64,000 bases of DNA from Verrucomicrobiales bacterium (GTDB lineage: Bacteria > Verrucomicrobiota > Verrucomicrobiia > Verrucomicrobiales > DEV007). Shown piece by piece: positions 9,301-15,927 of this stretch. A model generated the notes under the pieces. It worked only from the letters and a program-made list of their open reading frames with translations, was not told the DNA's origin and did no database searches. Position 1 is the first letter of the stretch. Every line of letters begins with the position of its first letter. The stretch spans positions 168,642-232,641 of the forward strand of contig JARGPI010000010.1 in assembly GCA_029213005.1 (NCBI GenBank). The letters run 5' to 3'. The position numbers and the translations under genes are program-made.

Positions 9301-10214
9301 CTGGCTTTTTTGGCTTCGAACTCTTCTCTGAGTTGTCCGTAAATTTGGCTTCGTCCGTGATGGACCATTCGAAAACATTTTGCGAGTCGATTCGTGGCTC
9401 CCGAAACGGCAGCGATCGATGTCGCGTAAATCAAAAGCGCGAGTCCAATCAATCCGGCAGTCCCCAGTATGACATGAGTGGGCTCAACCCCTTCCAACTC
9501 CAATTTCGGAAGGAGAAAATAGATCGCCCCGCCGATGATAAGGCTCAGGATCACCTGCAGCCAGATGGGGAAGCCGGAATACAGATTCAGCACCGGATTT
9601 TTCCGGGTTTTCGCCCAGGTTTTACCGGTCCGACCATAGGCCGTATCCAGTTCCGTGGAAAGATTTTCCCCTTTTGGTCCCCCTTTGCCTTCGAGAGCTT
9701 CGAGCAATTTTTTACGCTGCCCGGGAAATCCCCGGAAAAGCTTAAGGGATTTCTCCCGGATTTTATCGAATTTTTCTTCGAGACTTTTGAACTGAGCTTT
9801 CTGAGCGTTCAGTTCCTCCCGGGCCGCCGCGATATTTTGGTCCCGCACTTTTGCGGACTCGATCATCCGCATCTGGAGATCGTACCGTTCGTGGCCTTCG
9901 GCTTTTTTGATGCCTTCCAGCAAATCCCGCCGCACGTTCAGCTTCGCCTTTTCGATTTGCTCTTTGCGACTGGCGTAGCGCTCTTCGAGCTGAGTTTTAG
10001 AATTTTCAACCCACTCCCGGACCTCGGCTTTTTTTTGAGCGGATTCCGTTTCCACCTTTGCCCGGGCCTGCTCTTCAGACTGACGGACGTTGGAGGCGTT
10101 TAATTTTTCGGCGTAATCGATCTTTCCTTCGCGGACGGCGAAAGACCCGATCGTAGAGGTGAAATTTTCAAGAAGGTCGAGGGTGTCCTGTGCGGAGAGT
10201 GGTTTATGATTCAC
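6381..10214 (-). CDS. Membrane FtsK/SpoIIIE-type ATPase, EccC/EssC-like (putative type VII-like secretion motor)
   Basis: 1277 residues. Residues 45-170 are a highly charged helical coiled coil. Two hydrophobic helices follow (about 217-236 and 247-270), forming a membrane hairpin, then another coiled coil (290-415). Three ATPase-like modules come next. Module 1 (about 460-700) has no Walker A. Module 2 (about 735-1000) is canonical FtsK/SpoIIIE with Walker A GKTGSGKST at 761-769 and Walker B LLLIDEF at 865-871. Module 3 (about 1030-1277) is degenerate, with GQRDDVVE at the P-loop position. A membrane hairpin followed by tandem FtsK domains is the plan of the EccC/EssC motors that move WXG100 substrates. 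Chromosome-segregating FtsK normally has four N-terminal membrane helices and a gamma DNA-binding domain; neither is seen. It is the last gene of a four-gene operon and overlaps the preceding one by 11 bp. Export as its function is inference. Confidence 0.85.
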   Translation of the reverse strand: MNHKPLSAQDTLDLLENFTSTIGSFAVREGKIDYAEKLNASNVRQSEEQARAKVETESAQKKAEVREWVENSKTQLEERYASRKEQIEKAKLNVRRDLLEGIKKAEGHERYDLQMRMIESAKVRDQNIAAAREELNAQKAQFKSLEEKFDKIREKSLKLFRGFPGQRKKLLEALEGKGGPKGENLSTELDTAYGRTGKTWAKTRKNPVLNLYSGFPIWLQVILSLIIGGAIYFLLPKLELEGVEPTHVILGTAGLIGLALLIYATSIAAVSGATNRLAKCFRMVHHGRSQIYGQLREEFEAKKASFEEAHRKVEEAFQTGLKTTGAAAGSKRLEAPEQVDQKALRILNRLEKWKEERLATIEHTGENRLKVLEENFAAILASAGAAAKGGDDFVAQRAKMTDDWKKESGEKIQSLEAVSASFTPENYWLNQAPEDWKAPADFPEEVVFGTLDYRFSESGARLPSNEAMRFEHSGEFEVPLRLLFPSRGSVLFETGSVDSRDKAIKSLNQIVGGLLASAPPGRVSFSLIDPVGLGESFAGLMHLSDYEEHLVNKRVRTQPDQIEARLGELCEHMEKVIQMYLRNEYATISEYNQAAGTTAERYHFLVIADFPRQFTDEAARRLLSIAQSGARCGVFTLIHYDRRAELPNGFILDDLRNSSVCLKSTTEGFVMGEEALPGTSLELFEPPENQTFLKWVHRFGEANRDSNRITVPFSTIAPGEEQFWSIDTREELRVPIGRTGATKFQELAIGKGTCQHALIAGKTGSGKSTLFHVMITNMAVWCDPDQVEFYLIDFKKGVEFKAYATHKLPHARVIAIESDREFGLSVLQKLDEELKERGEKFRAIGAQDIAGYKRAGGTDPIPRTLLLIDEFQEFFVEDDQISQQAAVLLDRIVRQGRAFGIHAILGSQTLGGAFTLARATLGQMVIRIALMCNESDAYLIMDDSNPAPRLLTRPGEGIYNDQAGNAEANSPFQVVWLDDEDRNKYLTMAAERAAERGLNNKPRVVFEGNAPARIDEDRYVANLLSSRDFGGSPRLFLGAPNSIKTPTEAVFERQSGANLMIVGQRDDVVEGMILIGLRLLIEQLGEKGRFVLIDGQVADPNGKSWLKDSLDWLGEKVTCPSAHEMGETINQLAAEMKGKADGSIPNDGVTTFLVILGLQKYKKLRYEEDFSFSLDEDAETKPSDSLNDLFAEGPGFGFHQIVSVDTYNNVNRCISRKAVSEFEKKVLFQMSAGDSASLIDSGKASDLGMNRAIYYNEPTGIAETFRPYAQPEKEWFS

Positions 10215-10419
10215 AGTCTTGTCGGATTTTTTTCAGAATTTTGTCGAGATCCTCCATCGCGATTACCGCATTTTCAATCGACTCAAAGAGTGGCCGCATG
10301 TAGGCCTCATCGAAATCATTACGCTTTTGATCTCTCCATTGATCCTGCGTTTCCTGCCAGGATCGGTTCAAGTCTTTGGAGAGTCCGGCGAGTCGGGATC
10401 GGTTTGCTTGTAGGCTCAT
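10204..10419 (-). CDS. Small WXG100-like helical protein B
   Basis: 71 residues, very hydrophilic, and predicted by eye to form two helices around a tight turn. The turn region reads DQWRDQKRNDFDEAY (W28-R-D30), which matches the W-x-G turn plus trailing aromatic of WXG100 proteins, with Asp in place of Gly. The same W-x-D-Q-x4-F signature occurs in the 90-residue protein at 10914. It has no signal peptide. It starts 2 bp after the coiled-coil gene stop and overlaps the ATPase start by 11 bp, implying translational coupling. It may be a substrate or chaperone of the ATPase. The family call is by motif and context only; at 71 residues it is shorter than typical (about 100). Confidence 0.7.
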   Translation of the reverse strand: MSLQANRSRLAGLSKDLNRSWQETQDQWRDQKRNDFDEAYMRPLFESIENAVIAMEDLDKILKKIRQDCES

Positions 10420-10421
10420 AG

Positions 10422-10913
10422 TTACTTGCTGGAGGGCCCTTCGCTGTTACTGGAATAGTCGTAAATTGCTTTGGCTGCCTCGTTGAGAAATTGGACCGCT
10501 CGGGCCATATCGCTGTCCAGCATACCCTGAAGCTTGTCCACTTTCCGTGCCTCCACTTCGACTTTGGAATCGAAATGCCGCAGCCAGGACTGGACGGCAC
10601 GCATCTTGTCTTCGAGCTCCCGGAGTTCCCGCTTTTTCTTGCGGATGATCATCTGGATCCCGGTCTTTTTCTGGGTGAGCTGCGAAAGGCGCGCCGAAAA
10701 GTATTCCGCTTCGAATTGCTCGAGTTCTTTCTGTTTGCGCTTCATCTCCCGCTCCAGAGTGAGGCGTTGTTCGCTCTGGAGCCAGAAACGGGTACGCTTC
10801 ACCTCTTCGCTGACTTCATTGAGAGATCCCGATGCTTTTTCCATAAAAAGCATCAGACTGGTGCGGAAGCGCTCCAGTGCTTCAACGTCGGTGAGGTGAG
10901 CCCGGTCTGCCAT
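10422..10913 (-). CDS. Coiled-coil protein with WXG100-like N-terminal half
   Basis: 163 residues, almost wholly helical. The central part is a long charged coiled coil (about 45-135, with KRKQKELEQFEAEYF and IIRKKKRELRELEDKM). The N-terminal part aligns by eye with the 90-residue protein encoded just upstream: both have D-x-E-x-L-x-R-F near residues 7-16, an SLN about 20 residues later, and a Trp at residue 43 or 44. This suggests an extended paralogue that kept the first WXG helix and gained a coiled coil. Its start abuts the previous stop with no gap. There is no signal peptide or membrane segment. It could be a partner, scaffold or substrate of the ATPase; the exact role is unknown. Confidence 0.7.
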   Translation of the reverse strand: MADRAHLTDVEALERFRTSLMLFMEKASGSLNEVSEEVKRTRFWLQSEQRLTLEREMKRKQKELEQFEAEYFSARLSQLTQKKTGIQMIIRKKKRELRELEDKMRAVQSWLRHFDSKVEVEARKVDKLQGMLDSDMARAVQFLNEAAKAIYDYSSNSEGPSSK

Positions 10914-11186
10914 CTAACGTTGTTTCAGATAATCTTCGAGGCGCTGTGCCTTGCGAAGTAAAAACGGGCCCTGAGTATTGGAAGCTTCGACAAATTTGCG
11001 AAGCGTTTTCATAGTATCTTTGAACTCCTCAGCGAACTTTTGATTCTCCTGATCCTGCCAGGTGTCGCCGAGTGCCGAGAATCTGGCATTCAGCGACGAC
11101 ATGGAGTTTTGGATATCGTTATTAAAGCGTTTCAGTTCTTCTGCGAAACGCCTTAACTCTTCGGGATCTGCGATTGCCTGAGCCAT
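10914..11186 (-). CDS. WXG100-like protein A
   Basis: 90 residues, hydrophilic and helical, with no signal peptide. The centre reads GDTWQDQENQKFAEEF (W43-Q-D45), closely matching the WXG100 hairpin 'W.G.A...F' with Asp replacing Gly. A second helix ends with LRKAQRLEDYL, similar to the hydrophobic C-terminal helix where WXG100 export signals reside. Size and motif position are normal for an EsxA/EsxB-type protein. It is the first gene of the operon (then the coiled-coil protein, protein B and the ATPase), like esx genes beside eccC or essC. Calling it a secreted substrate is inference; it could instead be a structural component. Confidence 0.75.
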   Translation of the reverse strand: MAQAIADPEELRRFAEELKRFNNDIQNSMSSLNARFSALGDTWQDQENQKFAEEFKDTMKTLRKFVEASNTQGPFLLRKAQRLEDYLKQR

Positions 11187-11232
11187 CCCTCATCCTAACG
11201 AATAAGGGGGCTCCTGAGCAAGGCTTCTTTTA

Positions 11233-12297
11233 TCACAAATCGATTGTGCGACCTTCTTTAAAGGCCTGATCCGCTGCCAACACGATTTTCAAACTGTTGA
11301 CTGCGTCGTCCATGTGATCGCTGAGATCCACGTCGTTCACGATAGCATTCAGCAAAAACTGCTGCTCGCGAAGACACAGCTCGTCGTGATCCGGTTCGTC
11401 GGTGAGATCGATCAGCTCGTCAGCACGAGTGAACTCGTTGTTTTCATCCTGCTCGGCATGGTGGACGAGGAGTGATTCCGTTTTGGTGTGGCTGTCCACA
11501 TCAGAAGATTTTGAGGCGCCACCGGCTTTGTTGGCAACGATCGAAACGGAACCTTTTGGGCCCACCGCATCTTTGATGAAAAAGGCAGTTTCACTCATCA
11601 TCGGTCCCCATCCGGCTTCGTACCAACCGACCGAACCATTTTCGAATACGACCTGGAGTTGACCGTAGTTATACATCCCCTCGTTCAGCTCATCGGAAAG
11701 GCGCGCCCCGATGGCATTAACTTTGATCGGGCGGGAGCGGGTCATTTGACACATCACATCGACGTAGTGAACGCCGCAATCCACGATTGGCGACATCGAG
11801 TTCATCAGGTTGCGATGCACATCCCACATCCGGCCTTTGCTCTGCTGATTCAGATTCATCCGCATCACCAGCGGATTACCGAGCGACTGAGCGATCTCGA
11901 TAAATTTGATCCACGAGGGATGAACTCTCAAAATATAGCCGATCACCAGCTTGCGATTTTTCTCCCGGGCCAAAGCCACGATCTTGCTCGCTGCCTCAAC
12001 CGTCTCCGCGATCGGTTTCTCCATGAAAACGTGGGCCCCGGCATTGAGCGCTTTTGTCGCAAATTCCTCGTGAGTTTCCGGATAGGTGTTGATTGAAACC
12101 ACATCGGGCTGGACCTCTGCCAAAGCCGTATCGAAATCATCATACCCGGGGATGTTTCCGCCAAGCGATTCAATGAGGGGAGCGCGACTTGCCTCCGACC
12201 GGGTCACGATGCCCGCAATCTCAAATCCGTCTAGTTGATGGTAGGCCTTGGCGTGGGAGGCCCCCATATTTCCTGCTCCGATCACTAATACTTTCAT
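11233..12297 (-). CDS. Gfo/Idh/MocA-family oxidoreductase
   Basis: 354 residues. The N-terminal Rossmann fold has VIGAGNMGASHAKAYHQL (the NAD(P)-binding GxGxxG region), followed by DVVSINTYPETHEEFATKAL and the family signature with catalytic-region lysine, VFMEKPIAET. The C-terminal half has the usual beta-sheet domain (PIVDCGVHYVDVMCQM contains the conserved D..xHxxD segment). Members oxidise or epimerise sugars, inositols or amino-acid-like substrates with NAD(P); the substrate cannot be read from sequence. It lies 44 bp downstream of the M14 gene on the same strand and is probably co-transcribed with it. Confidence 0.88.
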   Translation of the reverse strand: MKVLVIGAGNMGASHAKAYHQLDGFEIAGIVTRSEASRAPLIESLGGNIPGYDDFDTALAEVQPDVVSINTYPETHEEFATKALNAGAHVFMEKPIAETVEAASKIVALAREKNRKLVIGYILRVHPSWIKFIEIAQSLGNPLVMRMNLNQQSKGRMWDVHRNLMNSMSPIVDCGVHYVDVMCQMTRSRPIKVNAIGARLSDELNEGMYNYGQLQVVFENGSVGWYEAGWGPMMSETAFFIKDAVGPKGSVSIVANKAGGASKSSDVDSHTKTESLLVHHAEQDENNEFTRADELIDLTDEPDHDELCLREQQFLLNAIVNDVDLSDHMDDAVNSLKIVLAADQAFKEGRTIDL

Positions 12298-12341
12298 GAC
12301 GGCCTAACAGAGCATACTAATTCATCATTTCACCCGCGAAC

Positions 12342-13121
12342 TTAGGGCGCGTGCGAAACCAGCGCCTCAACCGCCCGCTGATGAGCCTCGATCCGGATTC
12401 CCAAATCGAGCTCGCTCGGGGTCTCGAAAGTCAGAGCACAGCCGGTGTGATTCAGCTTCAGATAGATCGCTTCGGGATATCCGCCACCGAGCTCTTTTTC
12501 GACGACTTCCCGGACGTCCTTCCCGTCGTGATGGCACAATCCATTCACAAAAGCCTGACCATCAATCTCCGGCCCCGGATCGCACGGTATCGTTGTCTCG
12601 CAGAATGACAGCAGCGTTCTCCCGAGGCCGGGATTTTCGGCGATTTCATATAGATAGATTCCGGTGGCGTCGTAGTCCTCGTGAAGATTCAAGGTCGCCC
12701 GATACCTGCGGTCCGCCAATTTCCGGTGCCAGGCAGCGATGACAGGAATCGACAGGTTTTCAAAATTTCGATTCAGATCAATCCCATCTCCATCCCGCCG
12801 CGTGTTTTCTATCAAACCCACCGGATTGAGACAGGGAAAAATCTGGAACGATCCCGACCGAAGGATCTCGCGATTCTGTTCCGCCCAGTTGAGCAGGCCC
12901 CAAACTGGCGCGCACTCGTCGCCGTGAACTCCGGCACTTAAATAGATGGGGCGCACCCCAGCAGAAGGGCATGCCGTCTCAATCGCTAAAACCGGAAAAT
13001 CGTTGACCCGCTCTATTTCTTCGAGCGACAGGGACAACTCCTTGCAGAGCCGTAGCCAACGGTCGACCAGTGCGACATAATCGTGGCCGGAGTGCTTCAT
13101 CGTAAAAGTTGACCGACTCAT
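12342..13121 (-). CDS. M14-family zinc carboxypeptidase/deacylase-like protein
   Basis: 259 residues from the ATG at 13121; an upstream TTG would add one residue. Zinc ligands typical of the M14 fold are visible: HGDE (H-x-x-E) near residue 72 and NLHEDYD near residue 145. The substrate-binding motif LNPVGL and DLNRNF (the R/N pair) lie between them. The best guess is the aspartoacylase/succinylglutamate-desuccinylase side or a compact peptidoglycan-type carboxypeptidase; there is no signal peptide, so it is cytoplasmic. Its start overlaps the Rieske gene stop by one base (TGATG), a translational coupling arrangement. Confidence 0.8.
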   Translation of the reverse strand: MSRSTFTMKHSGHDYVALVDRWLRLCKELSLSLEEIERVNDFPVLAIETACPSAGVRPIYLSAGVHGDECAPVWGLLNWAEQNREILRSGSFQIFPCLNPVGLIENTRRDGDGIDLNRNFENLSIPVIAAWHRKLADRRYRATLNLHEDYDATGIYLYEIAENPGLGRTLLSFCETTIPCDPGPEIDGQAFVNGLCHHDGKDVREVVEKELGGGYPEAIYLKLNHTGCALTFETPSELDLGIRIEAHQRAVEALVSHAP

Positions 13122-13453
13122 CAATCTGTCGCTTCCGGTTTCTTTAGTTTGATGAAGATATCTCCATCCACTTCTTTGACTTCGTAGGTTCGAATTCCTC
13201 TCGCTACGGGACCGCTCATCGCCTCACCGGTTTCGAGTTTAAATTCGGCGTAATGCCACGGACAAATAATACAGCCATCTTTCACCGGACCGAATGCCAG
13301 AGAGGCATCGGCGTGGGGGCACACATCATCAACTCCATATAGCACGCCCTCGTGACGAACCAGAGCAATGCGATGCTCCCCCATGACAAAAGGGCGACCT
13401 TTGCCCTCCTCGATTTCATCAACTTTAGCTATATATTGAAACTCGTCTTCCAT
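13121..13453 (-). CDS. Rieske-type [2Fe-2S] ferredoxin
   Basis: 110 residues. The two cluster-binding loops are complete: CPHAD (C-x-H) near residue 45 and CPWHYAEF (C-x-x-H) near residue 64. This is the NirD/biphenyl-dioxygenase-ferredoxin type: a soluble one-domain Rieske protein that passes electrons to an oxygenase or reductase. No oxygenase is encoded nearby; the downstream partners are an M14 hydrolase and a Gfo/Idh dehydrogenase. A GTAC-core repeat pair begins 26 bp upstream of the start codon, within the presumed promoter region. Confidence 0.9.
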   Translation of the reverse strand: MEDEFQYIAKVDEIEEGKGRPFVMGEHRIALVRHEGVLYGVDDVCPHADASLAFGPVKDGCIICPWHYAEFKLETGEAMSGPVARGIRTYEVKEVDGDIFIKLKKPEATD

Positions 13454-13478
13454 CTTAATGATTCAGTAGTTGAAGATT

Positions 13479-13511
13479 GTACAGGGTACCGTCGAAAAGT
13501 GTACAGGGTAC
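13479..13511. repeat. GTAC-core repeat pair, direct, 22 bp spacing
   Basis: Two perfect copies of GTACAGGGTAC (13479-13489 and 13501-13511) lie in the same orientation with starts 22 bp apart. Each is followed by (A/C)GTCGAAAA. The pair lies in the short gap between the end of the ECF-sigma operon and the start of the Rieske gene. Confidence 0.85.
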
Positions 13512-13522
13512 AGTCGAAAAAA

Positions 13523-13918
13523 TCATTCCCGAACCATGGTTTTCTTCCCATCCCACCATCGCTTTTTGATTATCTTCGCTTTCTCCTGCTGAGCGGGAGT
13601 CAATTCCGGCTCAACGGTGGACAGGTATTTCTCCAGTATTTCGCGATCGCTTTTCAAATACCCGGCCCGGAGATTCCAACGTTCATTTAAGTAGTGATTA
13701 AATCCGGGGCGAAGTTTGATTTTCTGCTCTTCCGTCAGATTCAATTTTTTAGCAAGGTGATCGGCAAGAAAGTCTTTGGAGTCGTCTTTTTTCCACCCTT
13801 CGATCCGCGGGATCAGAAGAATTAACAAAATGAACATGGCGACAACGCCGGTCAACGCTCCCGCTAAAAACAGAGTTGCGGCACCACATCCGGCTTTAAC
13901 TTTGGGAGGTAACGGCAT
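13523..13918 (-). CDS. Spy/CpxP-like membrane-anchored periplasmic protein
   Basis: 131 residues. One transmembrane helix (about 12-36) is followed by a helical periplasmic part. Two LTxxQ-type motifs, LTEEQKIKL (about 62) and LTPAQQEKA (about 107), are the mark of Spy/CpxP/RcnB-type stress sensors and chaperones. It lies directly after the short membrane protein gene (stop and start adjacent) and is the third gene of the ECF-sigma operon. Known relatives buffer envelope or metal stress and modulate the cognate regulator; that role is inferred here. Confidence 0.7.
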   Translation of the reverse strand: MPLPPKVKAGCGAATLFLAGALTGVVAMFILLILLIPRIEGWKKDDSKDFLADHLAKKLNLTEEQKIKLRPGFNHYLNERWNLRAGYLKSDREILEKYLSTVEPELTPAQQEKAKIIKKRWWDGKKTMVRE

Positions 13919-14224
13919 CTAAAATTTGGAGAGAGTATCGAGACTGAACAGATCGGAACAAATCGAAAAAGCGGAACTGATCCCACCCGGCATCAACGAT
14001 GAATTCAAAAGCCCAATCGCAACGATCGCCGGAATCACCACCGGTAGACAAACCAGCGAAAACCGCCAGCAAAGCGCTCCGAAAAAATCCAGTGTCGCCG
14101 GCTCCGCATTCCGGATTGATTCCTTCAACCGGGTCTCAAATCCATAGTTCCGGGGCAAGCCGAACGGCTCCGCCGCTCTCGCTTCGCAAAACAGGTTTTT
14201 GAGGTTTTGATCTGAATCTTTCAT
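13919..14224 (-). CDS. Single-pass membrane protein, putative anti-sigma factor
   Basis: 101 residues. The cytosolic N-terminal segment (about 1-45, with FCEARAAEPFGLPRNYGFETRL) precedes a hydrophobic stretch (about 52-75). The sequence FGLPRNYGFETRL resembles a common segment in short proteins encoded behind ECF sigma genes in this phylum. The start overlaps the sigma-factor stop by 4 bp. By position and topology it is the likely membrane-bound anti-sigma factor, but no ZAS (H-x3-C-x2-C) motif is present, so the mechanism is not established. Confidence 0.55.
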   Translation of the reverse strand: MKDSDQNLKNLFCEARAAEPFGLPRNYGFETRLKESIRNAEPATLDFFGALCWRFSLVCLPVVIPAIVAIGLLNSSLMPGGISSAFSICSDLFSLDTLSKF

Positions 14225-14829
14225 GGTTCCAGTCCCAGCCTTTCAAAGTGTGCTTTCATCTTTTTCCGGGCTCGAAACGCCCGGACTTTCACGTTTGATT
14301 CCGTCCATCCGGTAAGCGCCGCCGTTTCCCGAACCGACTTTTCCTCCAGATCCAGCAGAGTGATCACGGTGCGGTCTTTCGCATCGAGCCCTTCCAGAAG
14401 AATGGCCACGATCTCGCAGGCTTCGTTTTGTTTGCGAAGCGAATCCTCGGCCGGGTTTTGACTGATCGAATCAAAAATCTCACCCGTGAGCACTTCCGAT
14501 TCCCGCCGCCTCCGGTTTTTCCTCAAAAAATCGTAACAACCCCGCACCGTGACCCGCATCACCCAATGTTCGAACGGGCTTTTGTCCCGGAACGAGGGCA
14601 ATCCTTTCCAGATTTTCACAAACAGATCCTGAACCAGATCCTCCAGCTCAGCCCGACTTCGGGCAAATCTGGAAGCCGTTCCCCAAACCCGCTGATGATA
14701 CCGATGGGCCAATTCTACGAATGCTTCCTCGTCCCCTGCCGCAGCAGATTTCACCAATTCGGATTCTGAAATTTCGGGTTCCAAAATCTCAGCCGTGGTG
14801 GGCAGTCGGGTTGTGTCGAAAAAAAACAT
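14221..14829 (-). CDS. ECF-type RNA polymerase sigma factor
   Basis: 202 residues. Region 2 (about 22-95) reads LVKSAAAGDEEAFVELAHRYHQRV, then AELEDLVQDLFVKIWKGL and HWVMRVTVRGCYDFLRKNRRR, the standard core-binding and -10 recognition helices. Region 4 (about 140-195) has LDAKDRTVITLLDLEEKSVRETAALTGWTESNVKVRAFRARKKM, a textbook sigma-4 helix-turn-helix. It heads a three-gene operon with a putative membrane anti-sigma factor and a Spy-like periplasmic protein, which suggests an envelope-stress circuit. No autoregulatory promoter was resolved. Confidence 0.92.
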   Translation of the reverse strand: MFFFDTTRLPTTAEILEPEISESELVKSAAAGDEEAFVELAHRYHQRVWGTASRFARSRAELEDLVQDLFVKIWKGLPSFRDKSPFEHWVMRVTVRGCYDFLRKNRRRRESEVLTGEIFDSISQNPAEDSLRKQNEACEIVAILLEGLDAKDRTVITLLDLEEKSVRETAALTGWTESNVKVRAFRARKKMKAHFERLGLEP

Positions 14830-14871
14830 GCACTGTACTTACCGGGTCAGACGCGACTAGGGCGCCCCCGG

Positions 14872-15915
14872 TTACGATTCATAGGAAGCTTTCCGAAGTT
14901 TTTCCAACATTGCCTTCCCCACCCCTCGATCCGGCATCGGCTCGGAGATAATTTCGTCGAGAAAAAGGTCGTCCAGCTCACGGATCGAACTGAAAAAGCG
15001 GATTCCCGCTTCGGCAACACGTCCCGACCCGGGACTGAGCACCCTGATCTCGTCCCAATCGTGGAGATTGATATAGCCGTCTTTCTCCTGCCCCCGATAG
15101 CTGAGCAGACCGTACTTTTTGCCCTCCTCTGGAGAAAAATCCGACGGATTATCGAGTAGACGAAGCCGGGTTCTCGGAGCGTAATGAGACAAAAGCTGCC
15201 CCGGAGCTTCCGGAGCATTATCCTCCACAGCGGCATTTCGCTCCGCAAAAACCACTTTCCCGAACTTTTTCAAATCCTCTTCGGTAATGGGACCGGGACG
15301 AATAATCTCGATAATCGGTTTGGGACCTTTTTCAGGTGGCAACACTTTCACGATGGTTGATTCGAGACCTCGAGAGCAAGCGCCCCCGTTGATCACCAGC
15401 GGAATCTTTCCCTCGAGTTGATCCAGAACCGCTTCGGCGGAAGTGGGGCTGAGGCAGCCAAAACGATTCGCACTGGGAGCCGCAATAGGTCGCCCGAAAG
15501 ATCTCGCAATCCGTTTAAAAACGGGATGCTCCGACATCCGAACTCCGATCGTCGGTAACCCTGCGGTCACGATATCCGGCACGATGCCTTTTTTAGGCAG
15601 TAAAATCGTAAGCGGACCAGGCCAGAAGGTCTCGACGAGCTGGACGATGGTGTGTTTGACCTCAGACGGCACTTCCGCGATTTCGAGATAAGCGTTCTTG
15701 TGCGGAAGGTGCACAATAAGCGGATCGAAGTGAGGCCGTTCTTTGGCTTCAAAAATCTTTTCGACAGCGGCGGGATCAAGCGCATCAGCCCCGAGGCCGT
15801 AGACCGTTTCAGTGGGCAGCGCGACGACATCGCCAGCCTGAAGCGTTGCCACAGCCCGGTTGACCGCTTCGCGAGCGTCGACTTCGTTATCAGTATGGAG
15901 TATTTCGGTTACCAT
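14872..15915 (-). CDS. L-threonylcarbamoyladenylate synthase, Sua5 type
   Basis: 347 residues, the two-domain Sua5 length rather than the short TsaC form. The catalytic YrdC domain (about 15-210) carries the KRSTIT-type region as SANRFGCLSPTSAEAV with LPTETVYGLGADAL and PGPLTILLPKK. A linker and a C-terminal Sua5 domain (about 235-345, beginning PEAPGQLLSHYAPRT) follow. The enzyme makes threonylcarbamoyl-AMP from Thr, bicarbonate and ATP for the t6A37 modification of ANN-decoding tRNAs. It lies 12 bp downstream of the phosphofructokinase gene on the same strand, probably as one transcript. Confidence 0.92.
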   Translation of the reverse strand: MVTEILHTDNEVDAREAVNRAVATLQAGDVVALPTETVYGLGADALDPAAVEKIFEAKERPHFDPLIVHLPHKNAYLEIAEVPSEVKHTIVQLVETFWPGPLTILLPKKGIVPDIVTAGLPTIGVRMSEHPVFKRIARSFGRPIAAPSANRFGCLSPTSAEAVLDQLEGKIPLVINGGACSRGLESTIVKVLPPEKGPKPIIEIIRPGPITEEDLKKFGKVVFAERNAAVEDNAPEAPGQLLSHYAPRTRLRLLDNPSDFSPEEGKKYGLLSYRGQEKDGYINLHDWDEIRVLSPGSGRVAEAGIRFFSSIRELDDLFLDEIISEPMPDRGVGKAMLEKLRKASYES

Positions 15916-15927
15916 TTCTTTTCTAAA

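Noticed and set aside
9192..10103. A 303-residue plus-strand frame rich in Phe and Gly
   Set aside because: It is the antisense shadow of the Glu/Lys-rich coiled coil of the FtsK-type ATPase, which has clear motifs on the other strand.
6381..10214. Chromosome-segregation FtsK
   Set aside because: It lacks the four-helix N-terminal membrane domain and the gamma winged helix, and it is in an operon with WXG100-like genes.
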